Origin: Cochliopodium minus
Lineage: Eukaryota; Discosea; Himatismenida; Cochliopodiidae
Reading direction: 5' to 3'
Assembly (NCBI GenBank): GCA_024220525.1
Contig: JAMYWO010000218.1
Location: 10,529 to 57,995, forward strand
Length of the DNA: 47,467 nt
Each line of letters opens with the position of its first letter. Within the stretch, counting starts at the first letter, position 1. The notes beneath the pieces are model-generated. The model did no database searches, was not told the DNA's origin, and saw only the letters and a list, made by a program, of their open reading frames with translations. The position numbers were made by a program, and so were the translations under genes. This document shows, in pieces, positions 21,525 through 33,422 of this stretch.

Positions 21525-21846
21525 ATGGATAGGAAAGAAATGATTAGAAATCAAAGAAATAAGAAGGCATGGTTATTTTTTTAATTACAGTTTTTCTTTC
21601 AGACTCACTTTCTTGTTATTCTCTACAAGGGATGAGCTGCATAATTATGAAACAACATCTGGTTGCCCATGTTGGGATCACACTCATCATGCCTGTATCC
21701 CAAAAGGATCAGGTGGATATGGTTATAATTGCAATTTCTGGTATATTTGTTGCTGCCACCACTGTAATGAAGAAGAAAAAGAAAAAGAAAAATCACAATT
21801 GTTGCCACAAGAAAATGAAAACGAAAATATGGAATATAATAAGTGA
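21525..21846 (+). CDS. Small Cys-rich protein, start uncertain
   Basis: The supported part is the frame 21591-21846, with a compact Cys/His cluster (GCPCWDHTHHACIPKG, then CNFWYICCCHHC) and a charged Lys/Glu tail. It has no ATG of its own. Joining an upstream ATG exon (21525-21571) through a 19-nt GT-AG intron would give 100 residues in frame, but an intron that short has no parallel in the window, so a different first exon is possible. The Cys/His spacing suggests metal binding or disulphides; no family recognised. It is divergent from the secreted protein, 254 bp away. Confidence 0.4.
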
Positions 21847-22034
21847 AATTTTGAAATTATAAAAATTTGAAATTATTAAATTTATTATTCTTGATTATCT
21901 GGATCAATTTTTTGAATATTGGTATCAATTTCACATAATAGGTTGAAAAGCATTTTTTTTTTTTGAATTTTGTTTAATAAATTATATGTATAAGGGGAAA
22001 AAAGAAAAACAAAACAACAAATACAGAGGAGTGA

Positions 22035-23713
22035 TTAAATGTCCTCGGAAATGTCAACTTTAGCTTTATTAGATTTTCTTCTAGGAGAAGGTTTTTGAGG
22101 GGTTTGTTCAGTTTCTTGGCTATCTTCTGAAAGAACCTTGGATCTTCTTGGAGAAGCAGATTTGTTTGGTTTTTCAACTTCTTTTTCGGAAGCATCTTCA
22201 ATCAAATCACCATCTTCATCAAATCTGTATCCTTTCAACTCCAAAAGGGATTGGTACTGTCTGAGTTTGGATTGGGAAGAGGAAAGTTTGTCCTTGAGGC
22301 TGACAAGAGATTGATCAAAGACAGAGTAAACATCACTTTTAGGTTTGCTCATACCTTTACCCCAATTAGCATATTGATTTGCCATTATGTTAATTCTTTC
22401 GATAAAATTGGAGGCAGTAGAATGTTTTTTGAATTCAAGGAAGCAATCTGAAAAAAAGAAAGAAAGATTAGAATGAGAACATACCAATAAAATAATCAAT
22501 TCTTTTTTACAAGTATGATCGTGAGGTTTGTTGATGGATACATCTACTTTTGATTGTTGCATTATTTTGTTGACAAATTCCCTTATTTCTTCTTCATTGC
22601 ATGAGTTTGGTATTTTTGCAAGAAAGACGCTTTTTTGTCTCTTGATACTATCATAAATATCACATCTTTTACCCTATAAACAAATGCAAATGTTAAGATC
22701 ATATGAGATTATAAAAATATAAAGAGATAGTATTGTTTTAGTATTATAAGGGATAAGATTGAAATTAATCATTATTTTCAGTTTTTTATCTTTTTCTTTT
22801 ATTATCGTATAGTTCAATTACCTTTATAAATAAACCGAAATTCATTCTTGCAGGGGTCAATAATTTATTTTTAGAATTGATTGATTTCATTTCCACAAAG
22901 AGATGAGACTTTCTGTTGATTTCAAATCTTTCAACAGAGACGCATTTCTCGCCAATAAGTTTATTCAATACAGAATTCACATCTTCTTGGGAAATATCTT
23001 GAGGGATATCTTCAATGGTGAAATATTGAAGTCTATCTGATTCTTCTGGGAATTCATGTACTTCCAAATTTGGTGAATAGAATAATTCTTCAAGATTTTT
23101 TCTCTTATTACTAATTATAAAATTTTGTTAGTTTTTGGAAGAAAATAAGAACAAAATATCTAAAGGGATTTATTTCATTCTAATATTTTATTAAAATGAT
23201 TTCATGATGTTGATTGTTATCATATTAAATAATGATGCTTAATAATGATGGTTATTGCTACGAATAAACAGAAAAATAAAATAATATATTTTTTTATTGT
23301 TTGATAATTTTAAATTATATATATTATTAATCCTCTTACTTTGTATATCTATCTTGACCACTGCTGCTGTCTTCATCAAATCCTATCCATTTATTTCCCA
23401 TTTTGAATCTAAAATTATTTTCCCAATCATTCTCTAATGGTTGTTCCTCTTCTACAAAATTCTTATTTATAATATTCCCATCATCCATAATCTCTTCATC
23501 TGATTCATAATGCCATTTATTTTGTTCCCATATTCCCTTTTTTGCAACATTCCAGTCTTCAAAATGTTCATTGTTTGGAGTTAGATTAAGGGTTTTGAAT
23601 CCAAGAAAATTAGAATAACTATCCTTTCTGATGATCAAATTATTATTTGTGGATGTTCTTAATCCTGACAATGTTGATAATTTTTTGTGATTTATTTTGC
23701 ACAATTGCTTCAT
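22035..23713 (-). CDS. Mitochondrial-type protein with two RRM-like domains
   Basis: Exons 23713-23340, 23110-22822, 22673-22511, 22447-22035 give 412 residues; all three junctions agree in phase. The start (MKQLCKINHKKLSTLSGLRT) is basic and hydroxylated, like a mitochondrial presequence. After a W-rich acidic region, one RRM-like fold is seen at LQYFTIEDIPQDISQEDVNS through HLFVEMKS. A second begins at SVFLAKIPNSCNEEEIREFV and is completed across the last intron by CFLEFKKHSTASNFIERI, resembling RNP1. The C-terminal ~100 residues are charged with SPRR repeats. RNA binding in mitochondria is inferred, which would fit with a PPR protein in the same genome. The RRM assignment is by pattern and moderate. 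Confidence 0.65.
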
Positions 23714-24045
23714 TTTTTGGGATGGATAATTAAAAGATACAAGAGAGATGGGAAAATTTTTTTTTTTTTATTTTATTTTTCTCAAATTATTTTTTTTTAT
23801 AGTTGGCGATGTTTAATTAAAATAAAACCAATATTTTGAGTTATTTTGACAATTATATGCGTTCATTTCTTTATATTGGCATTGGTTATGTATAAAATTT
23901 TATTAGGAGGAGATATTTTTTACAAAAAATATGATTCAAATAAATTTTGATCGGAATAACAATCAATTGTCAATTTAACATCAAATATAAGACATTTTTT
24001 TTCGTTTTAAATTTGATTGTAATATATTAAAAAAAATATCAGTCT
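23714..24045. other. Divergent promoter region, no gene seen
   Basis: 332 bp between the RRM-like gene and the receptor, which point away from each other. It is AT-rich with a long T run near 23757-23769. No open frame or RNA gene is apparent. Confidence 0.55.
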
Positions 24046-25270
24046 ATGTATGTTTCATCTGTATTAAATTTGATAAGTTGTTTTCTATCCATTTTTGGAA
24101 GCAGTTTCATTATAATTCAATTTCTCAAACACTTCAAATCAAGGTGAGTCGAAAAATTTTACATAAAAATAAAATTATAAACCGAATTTGGTTTACATTC
24201 AGATCAGATATAAGAACAATAGTATTTTTCATAGCAATATGCGATCTGATGTTCTCATCAACTGCTTTTATATCTGGAATGATATTGATGTTGAAGCCAA
24301 AAGACTATGCATTTAAAATGTGTATTGTATTTAGAAGTATAATAGAATTTGCAATAATATCATCTGTAAATGAATGCCAATAATTTAAAGAAATATAATT
24401 ATTTCCACCAAATAAATAAATGAATTTTAGTTCTCATGGGCATCTATCATGGCAATCTATTTATTCAAATCAGTCAAAGATTGGAATTTTTTTTCATCCA
24501 AAAGAAGAAAATTTTGGATCTTTGCACATGGTTGCAGCTGGGGAATTTCAGGAGCCTCTTTAGTTGTAATTAAACTTTTTTCTTCCAATAAAAACAAAAA
24601 GTTTTAAATTAACACATTAAACAATTTTCAAAAAAAAAAATTGAATAGGTGATTATATCAAAGGGATTATTTGATACAAAATCTCAAAATGGATGGTGTA
24701 CATTGCCAACAAATAATTGGGGATGGTTTAAATCATTTTTTTTTTTATTTTTTATTTTTTTTATTTTTTGATTTTAAATAAGGTGGACTTTCTTTTTTAC
24801 TCCTTTGATTATTTCTTTGACCATCAATATAGTTTTGTATATCATGATAATTAGAAGAGCGTCATTTTTGAAAGAGGATATCAGGTAATAGACAATAAAA
24901 ATAAAACAAATAAAAAATAATAATAAATAAATATTTAAATAAATAAAATAAAATAATATTTTTAATAATAAAAATTGATATTTAATAAATAAAAATGGAT
25001 ATTTAAATAAATAAAAATAGATATTTAAGTAAATTGAATAAATATTAAATAAAATAAAATAAATATTTTTTTTAAAAAAATTTTGTAGAAAATTCATTTC
25101 TCGAAGATTATCCCTTTATTTGGTTGTATTTTTGATTGCATGGGTATTTATAATTTTTTCTTTTTTAAATTCTTGTTTTTATTGTTTATAAAAATGCAGT
25201 TTCCTGATTTTCTTCACAGTTTTATTGACCTAGTGTTTGGATACAAAATTTGGCCAATAGAAGATGTCTC
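24046..25270 (+). CDS. Seven-helix receptor, exons 1-7 (helices 1-6)
   Basis: Exons 24046-24143, 24203-24365, 24431-24565, 24649-24725, 24783-24884, 25089-25143, 25200-25270. Hydrophobic helices in order: LISCFLSIFGSSFIIIQFL; IRTIVFFIAICDLMFSSTAF; CIVFRSIIEFAIISS with WASIMAIYLF; FWIFAHGCSWGISGASLVVI; WWTFFFTPLIISLTINIVLY; RLSLYLVVFLIAWVFFPDFL. A conserved WC-type loop (NGWCTLPTNNWGWW) precedes helix 5, as in cAMP-receptor/secretin-like receptors. The last exon ends with two spare bases at a GT donor followed by the heptamer repeat and the N. Helix 7 is absent here and is supplied in phase by the exon at 84-207, for a total of 274 residues. The G-protein-linked role is inferred from topology. 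Confidence 0.85.
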
Positions 25271-25321
25271 GTAAAATATTTTTATTTTATTTTTTTTATT
25301 TTTATTTTTTTTATTTTTATT

Positions 25322-25382
25322 TTTTTTATTTTTTATTTTTTATTTTTTATTTTTTATTTTTTATTTTTTATTTTTTATTTTT
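25322..25382. repeat. (TTTTTTA)n heptamer array at the right end of block B
   Basis: 61 bp of perfect period-7 repeat running into the N at 25383, inside the receptor's last intron. It is the same unit and strand as at 1-72. Confidence 0.95.
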
Positions 25383-25383
25383 N
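25383..25383. other. Single-N assembly gap between blocks B and C
   Basis: The receptor on the left lacks its last exon and the golgin on the right lacks its 3' end. The receptor's last exon is found at 84-207, so the true right neighbour of block B is most likely block A. Confidence 0.9.
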
Positions 25384-28300
25384 TCTTTCTTTTCATTTTC
25401 TATTTCTTCAAAATTCTTTTTTATTTGTTGATTTTCTTTTTCAAACTTTTCGATGTCCAATTCCATTTGTTCTTTCAAATTTAAAATTTCTTTCTCTTTC
25501 TTCTCTCTTTCAATCTGACTTTCAGAAAAAAGCTTCTCCATCTCCCCAATTTTTAGTTGGTTTTCATCAATAATTTTTTGAAGTCTCACCTTACTTTCAA
25601 GAAATTGAGACTCGATGTTTTCAATACTTTTCTTGTCACTTTTAATTATTTTTTCCAATTGTTTCTCTTTCTCTTTCAACTCTTCTTTTTCTTTCAATAA
25701 TGATTCCATTTTTTCATTCAACTCTGAAATTTCCTCCACAGAAGAAAAATTTTCATTAATTTTGTTGTGAAGATGTTTGTTTTCGTTCTCCAAAGATTCA
25801 AGTTTTTCAATCATCTCCTCCTTTTCATTTTCTATTTCCTTGTAACTATTTTCTACAACTGAAAACTTCTCCATCAATTCTTCATGACTAATCTTGCTTT
25901 CTTCCAATTTCTCTTTCAACTCTTTGTTATTTCTTTCTACCTCCCTCCCAAAATCGTTTAACTTTTCTTGCAATTCTTTTTTCTCATTTTTAGAAATCAT
26001 TTCAAACTGTTCCTTCTCGTACAACAAAGTATCATATTTATTTTGAATTTCAATTAACTCTAACTCTACTTTCTCCAATTTAAGAATCTTCTCTACATTA
26101 ATTTTGTTAATTTTCTCTAATTCTTCGTTTGCTTTGTTATTTTGAGTATTGATTTCGTTTTGTAAATTCAAAAATTTCTCTTCAAGATCTAGATTTTTGT
26201 TGCAAAGTGATTGGTTCTGATCTCTCATATCCACAGATTCCTTTTCCAAATTGTCAAATCTTTCTTTCAATTCCTCAAAAATAATTCCCTTACTCACTTT
26301 CTCTTCATTCAAACACTGTAACTCTTTTGTAATATCAAACAAATTTGATTCGATTTCCTTCTTTCCTTTTAACAGAAGATTGTTTTTCTCTTTCAATTCA
26401 TCTGTTTCGTTTTTTAATTCTTCGATCATCTCATTCAATTTCTCTTTATCAGTTTCATTTTCATTATTTCCATCTTCAAGATTTCTGATCTTTTTCGAAA
26501 GCTCTTCTTTTTCAACTTCAATCTCTTCCATTGCTTCTTTCATCACTTCAATTTCGCTTCCCAAATTCTTGTTTTCTTCTTTCAAAACATCATTCAAATG
26601 TTTGAGTTCTTCAATGTTTTTATTTGAATCATTTTCTCTTTCAAGAATGATCTCTTCTTTCTCTTTCAACAATTTTTCTTTTTCTAATTTGAGATTCTCA
26701 AGTTGTATTCTCAACTCTTCTTTCTCTCTTTCATTTTCAATTCTCATCTTTTCATTTTCCACTTGAGAAGATTGTAAGTTTGAAGAAACAAGGTTTTCAT
26801 TATTTTGAATTGTATTTTGAAGTGTTTCGTTTGATTCCTTCAAATCTTTGTTCTCATTTTCTAAAGACTCTAATCTTTCGACTATTTCTTTCTTTTCATT
26901 TTCCATTTCTTCAAAAGAAGATTTCGAATTCTCCAAATTATCTTTCAATTTGTTCAAGTCACTTTTCAACTTTTCGATCAGCTCATTATTATTAGATTGA
27001 AGATCATTCATTTGGTTTTTAAGATTCTCCACTTCAACATTATTATTTTTCAATTCCTCTTCTTTCTTCTCGAGTTGTCTCTGCAACTCCCCATATTTAG
27101 ATTGGAATTCATTACTTTTAGAATAAGACTTTTCCAAATACTTCTCTTTTTGTTCATTCAAAATTTCAATCTCACTCTCCATCTTTTTAATGGTCTCAGA
27201 TAGTTTATTCACATGATCTATCAACTCTGATTTCTCTCCTTCAAAGTTTCCTTTCAATTTCTTGCTTTCCTCCAATTCTTTTTCAAAAGTAGATACCTTT
27301 TCTTTCAACAAAGAATTTTCTTCGTTTAATGTATGCAAAGAGAATTGAGTTTGTTGGTGAGAAATATTCATTTGTTCAATTTGGTTGGTAAAATATAACT
27401 TTTCTTCTTCGATTTTTTGGAGATCATATACAAAATCGTTTTTCTCATTTCTCATTTCTTCAATGCTTTGTTTCAACAATTCGATATCCTCTTTGTATTT
27501 CTTGTTACTATTCAAAAGTTCCTTGTTGCTTTCTTCATATTGCTTGATCTTCTCCTCCATAGACCCTACATCAATTTTTTGGGTATTCTGTTCTTTAATT
27601 TCTTCGAGTTTTTTTTGGAAATCAGATTGGAGAGTCTCAAGTTTATCTTTATAACTTTGAACCTCTTTTTCCAATTTTTCATTCAAAATTCTTAATTCAT
27701 TAAGTTTTTCTTCATTTAAAGAAGAGTTTAAATCTGAAGAATTTTCTTCTGTCTTTGTCGGAACATTAGAAAGAGGTGTGGATGGAGTTGATGAAAGCTT
27801 TTTGTACTTTTCCAACTCGCCTTGTTGCTGCTTAATCAAAGAGACAAGTTGAAAAGATTTCTGTTGGGAAACTTGAAACTTTGTTTGTATCTGCTCTTTC
27901 TCTTTCTTCACGTTCTCCAACTCTTCATTTATCTTGTTTTTGTTCTCTACTTCCTGTTGGAGAGTTTCTTTTAATTTTTCATATTCAGAAGAAAGAAGTT
28001 GTTTATTTTCTAAATAAAAGAAATGTTAAAAAAATGGAAACAAATTTTTCTACAGATTAAACAAAAAAAATGATTTTAAATTTTAAAAAATTCTTAAAAA
28101 AAAAAAGTGTTACCATTGTTTTCTTGTTGGTTTTCTACTCCTTTGTTTTCGTTGATCTCACTTAATTTCTTCTCCAAAATAACTTTCTCGTTTTGCAGGA
28201 CCTTCAGTTTTTCGATGAATTGTCTGCATGCATTTTCCAATTGATTTTGCTTATTCTGAGAATCCTTCAACATAAACACCAATTTCTCATTTGGAATGGA

Positions 28301-28675
28301 TTTTACATCCATTTTGGATGGTGATTTATCCACGTTATTATTTTCATTTGATGTATTTTCGCCTTTAATATCATTATTCACTTTCATATCACTGATATCC
28401 TTATTATCCTTTCCTTCTTCAATATTATTATTTAGCATTTCTTTATTTTCCTCTTCTTTAATTTCAGAAATTTTATTATTTTCATTGTCTCCCTCTATAT
28501 TTACTTTATCCTGTTCGATATTATTCCCTTCTTCTTTCTTGATTACATTATTGGGATCCACTTTATTTGGCGAAGAAACATTGGGTGTATTTCCATCCTT
28601 TTTCTTTTCATCATTACCAATTTTGGTATTAATCTTTTCTTGGACTGTATTCTTGACTTTATTGAACCAATCCAT
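25384..28675 (-). CDS. Golgin-like coiled-coil protein, 5' part
   Basis: Exon 1 is 28675-28114 and exon 2 runs from 28009 to the N; about 1062 codons and no stop. The N-terminus MDWFNKVKNTVQEKINTKIG can form an amphipathic helix. A charged low-complexity region follows (residues ~20-120), then about 850 residues of almost uninterrupted heptad coiled coil with internal repeats such as EEMENEKKE/KEIENEKEE and EKLESLENENK. The frame is broken inside one of these repeats at 25384. Long coiled coils of this kind tether vesicles at the Golgi or form cytoskeletal rods. The GRIP end that would identify it as a Golgi golgin is missing here but present on the fragment at 43849-47467. The two share a 77 bp identical stretch in the same frame. 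Confidence 0.75.
26389..26465. repeat. 77 bp identical to the window's last 77 bp
   Basis: Identical to 47391-47467; the next base on the left differs (C at 26388, T at 47390), and on the right the window ends. Both copies code NENETDKEKLNEMIEELKNE and following residues in the same minus-strand frame. Confidence 0.95.
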
Positions 28676-28886
28676 CGATTATATAAATTAAAGAGTACAA
28701 ATAACCTTTATTTCCTGTTTCTTTTTTTTTTATTTTTAATCACTGAAAAATTTATATTTGTTTTTATAAATTAAATTAAAAGAACACGAATGATTGAGAA
28801 AAAAGTTGAAATAGATATCTAAACACCACATTCATGTTGGATATTTTATTTTTATATTATTTTTAATTTAAACATATATTTTATAT
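28676..28886. other. Short intergenic region upstream of the golgin
   Basis: 211 bp of AT-rich sequence between the golgin start and the 3' end of the CPBP-like gene. Nothing recognisable. Confidence 0.5.
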
Positions 28887-30961
28887 TCACATACTGAAAG
28901 CAAATTGCCAAACAGTAATCACAATTGTATCTAAAAAAAAAAAAAAAAGATAAGAAAATAAATAAAAATAAACATTAATAGGGCTTACGTGATAAAGAAG
29001 ATGCAATGATTGAATTTTCGGCCAGAATGAAACAAATGTTGAAAGAAATACCAGAAATCATGCTAAATATACTGTAAAGAAGACTTTCTCTCACTTGAGA
29101 TTCACTATAAAAAAAAAAAAGAAAAAATAATAAATTAAAAAAAGAAAGAAGGGTTGTTTTTATTTTACTTTATCCAATGTATCAGTCCATAGAAAAAATT
29201 GGAAATTAAAATTGCCAAAACTCTACTTTTAATCAATCTTTCAATGCCCGTATACAACAATCCTCTAAAAATTAATTCTTTAAAAATTGCAACCTTTTGA
29301 TTAATTAAAAATTAAATATTTTAAAAATTATTTTTAGAAAAAATTATTTAAATTATTTTTAAAAAAAATGTTTATTTACAGTAAAAAAATTGGTCAAGAA
29401 TGATGTAGAAACAAATAAGAAGGAAGTATTGTGAGGTGTTGAAAATTTCAGAATTTTAGCGAAATATCCTACGGGAATTACTACAGCACAAAAACACAAA
29501 ACACAAACAAAAGAATAGACAATATCTAATTCAAAAAAAAAAAAATAATGATAAATTCTTTTAAAATATATTTTTTAATGTGATTTAAAATGGACATTTT
29601 TTAAATAATTATAGTTTTATGAATATTTTTTTTTTACCTCTCCAGTTCACCAGATAACAATAATAAATTTTTTCGTATCTCCTCATCCAAATCACCCCAA
29701 CAATCAAAATGCATGTGTAATACGCAGAAATAAATTCATAATTCAAACCTTCAGGTCCAAAATAAAAAGAAATATAAATCCATCTCCTAAAATGAATGTT
29801 TTTTTTTATAAAAATTTTTATTTATTTATTTTTTATTTATTTTTTATTAATTTTTTATTTATTTTTATTTATTTTTATTTATTTTTATTTATTTTTATTT
29901 ATTTTTATTTATTTTTATTCATTTTTAATATAAAAAAATTAATTTTTTTTTTACAAGTTCATTGGAGCTAACATTGACAATATAATCAAGACTATTTCCC
30001 AAGACAAAGCAGATTTTTCACCTCTTCTCAACTCATACTTCAAAATGGAAAGAACTGCAACTGCGAAAAAGAGAACATAGACAAACTGCAAAGGATAGAG
30101 TCTTCCCATAATCAAAGAATTTAACAACCAACATATCGAAATGAAAGATCCCATAAAAAGAGGTAGTTTTCTAATTTTTTATTTTAAATTTTAATTTATA
30201 ATTTAATTTTACTAATAAATTATTACATTTTATTTTGTTTTTAATTTTACTTTACTATACATTTTATTTGTGACAAATTTTTAATTGTTTATAATTTTTT
30301 TTTATTTTTTTAAAAGTTTATATTAATTTTATTTTTTTTTTTAGTTTTTTTTTTTTTGCCTAGGCGATATATTTATAAGGAGATTATGAAAATCTCTCAG
30401 AGCAGGTGGAAACCCAACGAACAAAATTATGGAGATGAGTGGAGAAAAGGAGATGATTTGGGATATGTATGATTGAACATCATATTTCCCCCACATGTTC
30501 TTTTGGTAGATGCATGCCAATGATACTATCATCGAAAATGAGAAACATAGAAAGTATATTACCAATGCTTAAAAGATCAATGAGTTCAAAAAAAAAAAAA
30601 TTCAAAAAAAAAATTTTGTTTAATTGGAGCAACTTCCAAAAGAATATAATCATCTTTTCTTAAGTGAATTGTAAGAATATTTTTAAATATATTTATTTTT
30701 CTGTGAACAAAATCATATATCCTCAAATTAAAAAAATTAATGTCCTTCATAAATTTCTTATTCTTCAAAATCAAAGAAAATCATCTCCATTTGCTCAATA
30801 GATTGATATTTCTTTTTTTTATCAATGATATTTTTTGAATTTTTTGAATTTTTTTTACATAGGAATCTGTATTTCCTCTTATAAAAGTAACATCTTTTAT
30901 GATGCTCAAAGAACTCATCGTGCTCTAATTCCACTTCGATGTTCAAGTGGTTCATGCTCAT
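28887..30961 (-). CDS. CPBP/CAAX-protease-like membrane protein
   Basis: Exons 30961-30859, 30567-30360, 30170-29955, 29786-29638, 29525-29380, 29293-29169, 29104-28989, 28930-28887; 368 residues. After a polar N-terminus there are about eight hydrophobic helices. Three features match the CPBP (Rce1/ABI) family: KELIFRG at residues 279-285 in place of EExxxR, a helix with FFYGLIH giving His313 (FxxxH-like), and His355 in SSLSHTIVITVW, whose codon is split by the last intron. The first Glu of the EE motif, catalytic in Rce1, is Lys, and no Asn follows the last His, so protease activity may be lost. Intron 2 has a GC donor (AG then GCAAAA). The first exon and its 291-nt intron are the least certain. 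It would act in the ER or other internal membranes. Confidence 0.65.
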
Positions 30962-31055
30962 TTTTTTTTATTTAATAATATAAATATAAGAAAAAGAAAA
31001 AGAAAAAGAATTATTCAAATTAAAAAAGGAAAGATAACATTTTTTTTTTATTTTA

Positions 31056-33174
31056 TTAATTATTATTTGTGAATTGAATTATCATCAGTTGTATGGGCTT
31101 TGGAACTTTAGCCAGAAAATTTTTTTTGAGCAAAATTTTGAGGACAATTAAAAAGCAAACGACCCTCTCCTTGAACTTTGAAGAAAAAAGGGAATGAGCA
31201 CTAGTGGACCAACACTAATCGAAAGAAAAAAAGAAAAATTAATTAATCAAAGTGGCTTAAAGAAATTATTGGTTTTTATTTTATTTACTAAAACTCTGTA
31301 CAAGTTATGTATCAATAAAATTTTGTTGGTTGGAATGAATTGAGGAGTATCTTGATGTTCATAATTACCAATTCCAATTTGTCCTTTTTTTAAATTTTTT
31401 TTTTTTGAAATTTTTTGTTATTTTTAATTTTTTTTAAAAAAAAACAAATTTTACCACTAAAATTATTTCCGAAAATGTAAAGTTGACCTTTTTCTAAAGA
31501 AATTTATTTTATTTTTATTTTTTTTATTTTTATTTTTTTAATTTACTTGTTATAAACACAGAGTGGTTGTAACCTGTTGTGACATGTTCAACATTGGTCA
31601 TAGTAAGTTTATAGTGAAAAGAAGGTGTATTGGTTCCAATTCCTAATTGACCAAATCTAAAAGAGAATAATTTAAATGGACAAAATAATTAAAAATAAAA
31701 TTAAATGTTAAAAAATAAATTTTTTTTTTTTTTACTTATTAGACCCAACACAAAATAAATCACCATTTTCTTTCAAAAAAAAAAAAAAATTTGTTTATGA
31801 AATAAGATTTTTTAAAAAAATAAAAAATTATTACTCTTTAAAAGAAAAGAATGAAATCCTCCACAATGAATACTTTTAATTTGATCATCTTTTAATACTA
31901 ATAAAGGTTCAAATTGATCCTCCTCGTGCCCTAAACCCAATCTCCCATATCCGTTTTTGCCAAAAGAATAGATTTCGTCGCCTGAGAAAATAGTGGTGTG
32001 GTTTGTTCCGCAGACAACTGCTTTTGCTAATGGATCGTTTTTTAACAAAATCAATTTGTTAGTTGAACTTTGGTCTAAAATTCCAAGTTGTCCTAAAAAT
32101 TATTAAAATGTAAAATTATTAAAAAAATTTATTAATTCCATGAAAATATAATAAAATAAATAAAAAAATAAACAAAAAAATTAATTCAATAAAGAAAAAA
32201 AATAAAAAATTAATTTATTACCATATTCATTTGAACCTACGACCATGATGTCATGATTTGCTTTTGTAAAATTAATTTTGTTAAATTATAAATTTTAAAT
32301 TTTAAAAGGATGTTTTTTTTTTGTTTTACATTTTAAAAACACAGCATGATTTATTCCAACTGAATAGTTGATGACATCGTCACCTTTTAAATAAAAGATG
32401 AAAACCAGTGTTTTAATAGCAATGTTAGTGCTCCTCCCAGTAAAATAAAAATTGTTGTCCTCTAATATAAAAAATAAATATTAAAAATAAAAAAAAAATG
32501 AAAATGAAAAGAAAAAATAAATAAAAAGAAATTAAAAAATAAAAAAAAATAATTTAAAACATTTTTTACCTTTTTGAATTATTGTATAACTGTCCGAACA
32601 ACAGATCTTTTTCACTTTAGATTCACACTTCACGAACTTGTGTTGATCTATTAAATTCCCAAGACCTAATTGTCCGTCTGTATTTCTGCCTTTAACCAAT
32701 ATTCATTAAATGAATAAAAAAAAAAAAAGTTTTTTCACCACATCCATATAAATCCCCATTACCTTAATTAAAATTATCAAAAAATTTTGTTTTCAAAAAA
32801 AATAAATGAATTTTTTTTTACTTTCTAAGTAGAATGTATATTCACATCCCAATGTTATGCTTTTTATTTTTGGATTGTTGAACAAAACTTTGGGTTTCGG
32901 CACATTCTCTGTATTTCCAGTTCCCTTTCAATAAATAATTTAAATTTAAATTTGTTTTTCCTTTTTTTTTTTTAAAACATCATACCAGTTGTCCATGATC
33001 ATTGCATCTATTTGATTAATAAAAATGATATATCTGTTTCCCATTTTTTAATATACCTTTTTTTCATTTTCTTCGTTCAAAAAAAAAGAATTTAAAAATA
33101 TTAAAAAAATATTTCGTTATATTTTTCTTACACCCAAAAATTATGAAATCCCCTGTGAGATGATTATTATCCAT
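31056..33174 (-). CDS. Second RCC1-repeat protein, 13 exons
   Basis: Exons 33174-33134, 33007-32986, 32924-32822, 32762-32739, 32689-32570, 32461-32330, 32260-32222, 32092-31835, 31769-31736, 31656-31547, 31487-31455, 31383-31289, 31214-31056; 389 residues with every junction in phase. RCC1 blades include ITLGCEYTFYLESNGDLYGC, GRNTDGQLGLG, VGINHAVFLKSNHDIMVVGS, AVVCGTNHTTIFSGDEIYSF, IHCGGFHSFLLKKNGDLFCV and VTTGYNHSVFITS. The C-terminal 53 residues (CWSTSAHSLFSSKFKERVV to FTNNN) align with the tail of the RCC1 gene at 16945-19631 (WGPNNHKFYTSNFKTSVL), so the two are paralogues. Role: exchange factor or scaffold for a small GTPase, by family only. Confidence 0.85.
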
Positions 33175-33422
33175 AATGAAGCATAATAAACATATCAATC
33201 CAATAATGAAATATATAAAGGTAGAATCAACTTACCATCGACTATAAAAAAAGATATAAGAATTAAATTCGAAATAATTTGTTAGAAAAATTTGCCAATA
33301 AATTTTACTTGTTAAAAATGCATTGTGGAATGAAAAACAAAAACTAGAATAACACATATCCATTTTTATTTATTTATTATTTTGAAAATTTTAATCTTTT
33401 TTTGTAAGGAACGCTTTTAAAT

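Noticed and set aside
26251-27695. Several plus-strand Ser/Phe-rich frames opposite the golgin
   Set aside because: Antisense shadows of coiled-coil codons (GAA/AAA read as TTC/TTT).
30586-30774. 62-codon minus-strand frame between exons of the CPBP-like gene
   Set aside because: It lies in the first intron of a model whose phases fit without it, and ends in poly-Phe from T runs. An extra exon here cannot be fully excluded.
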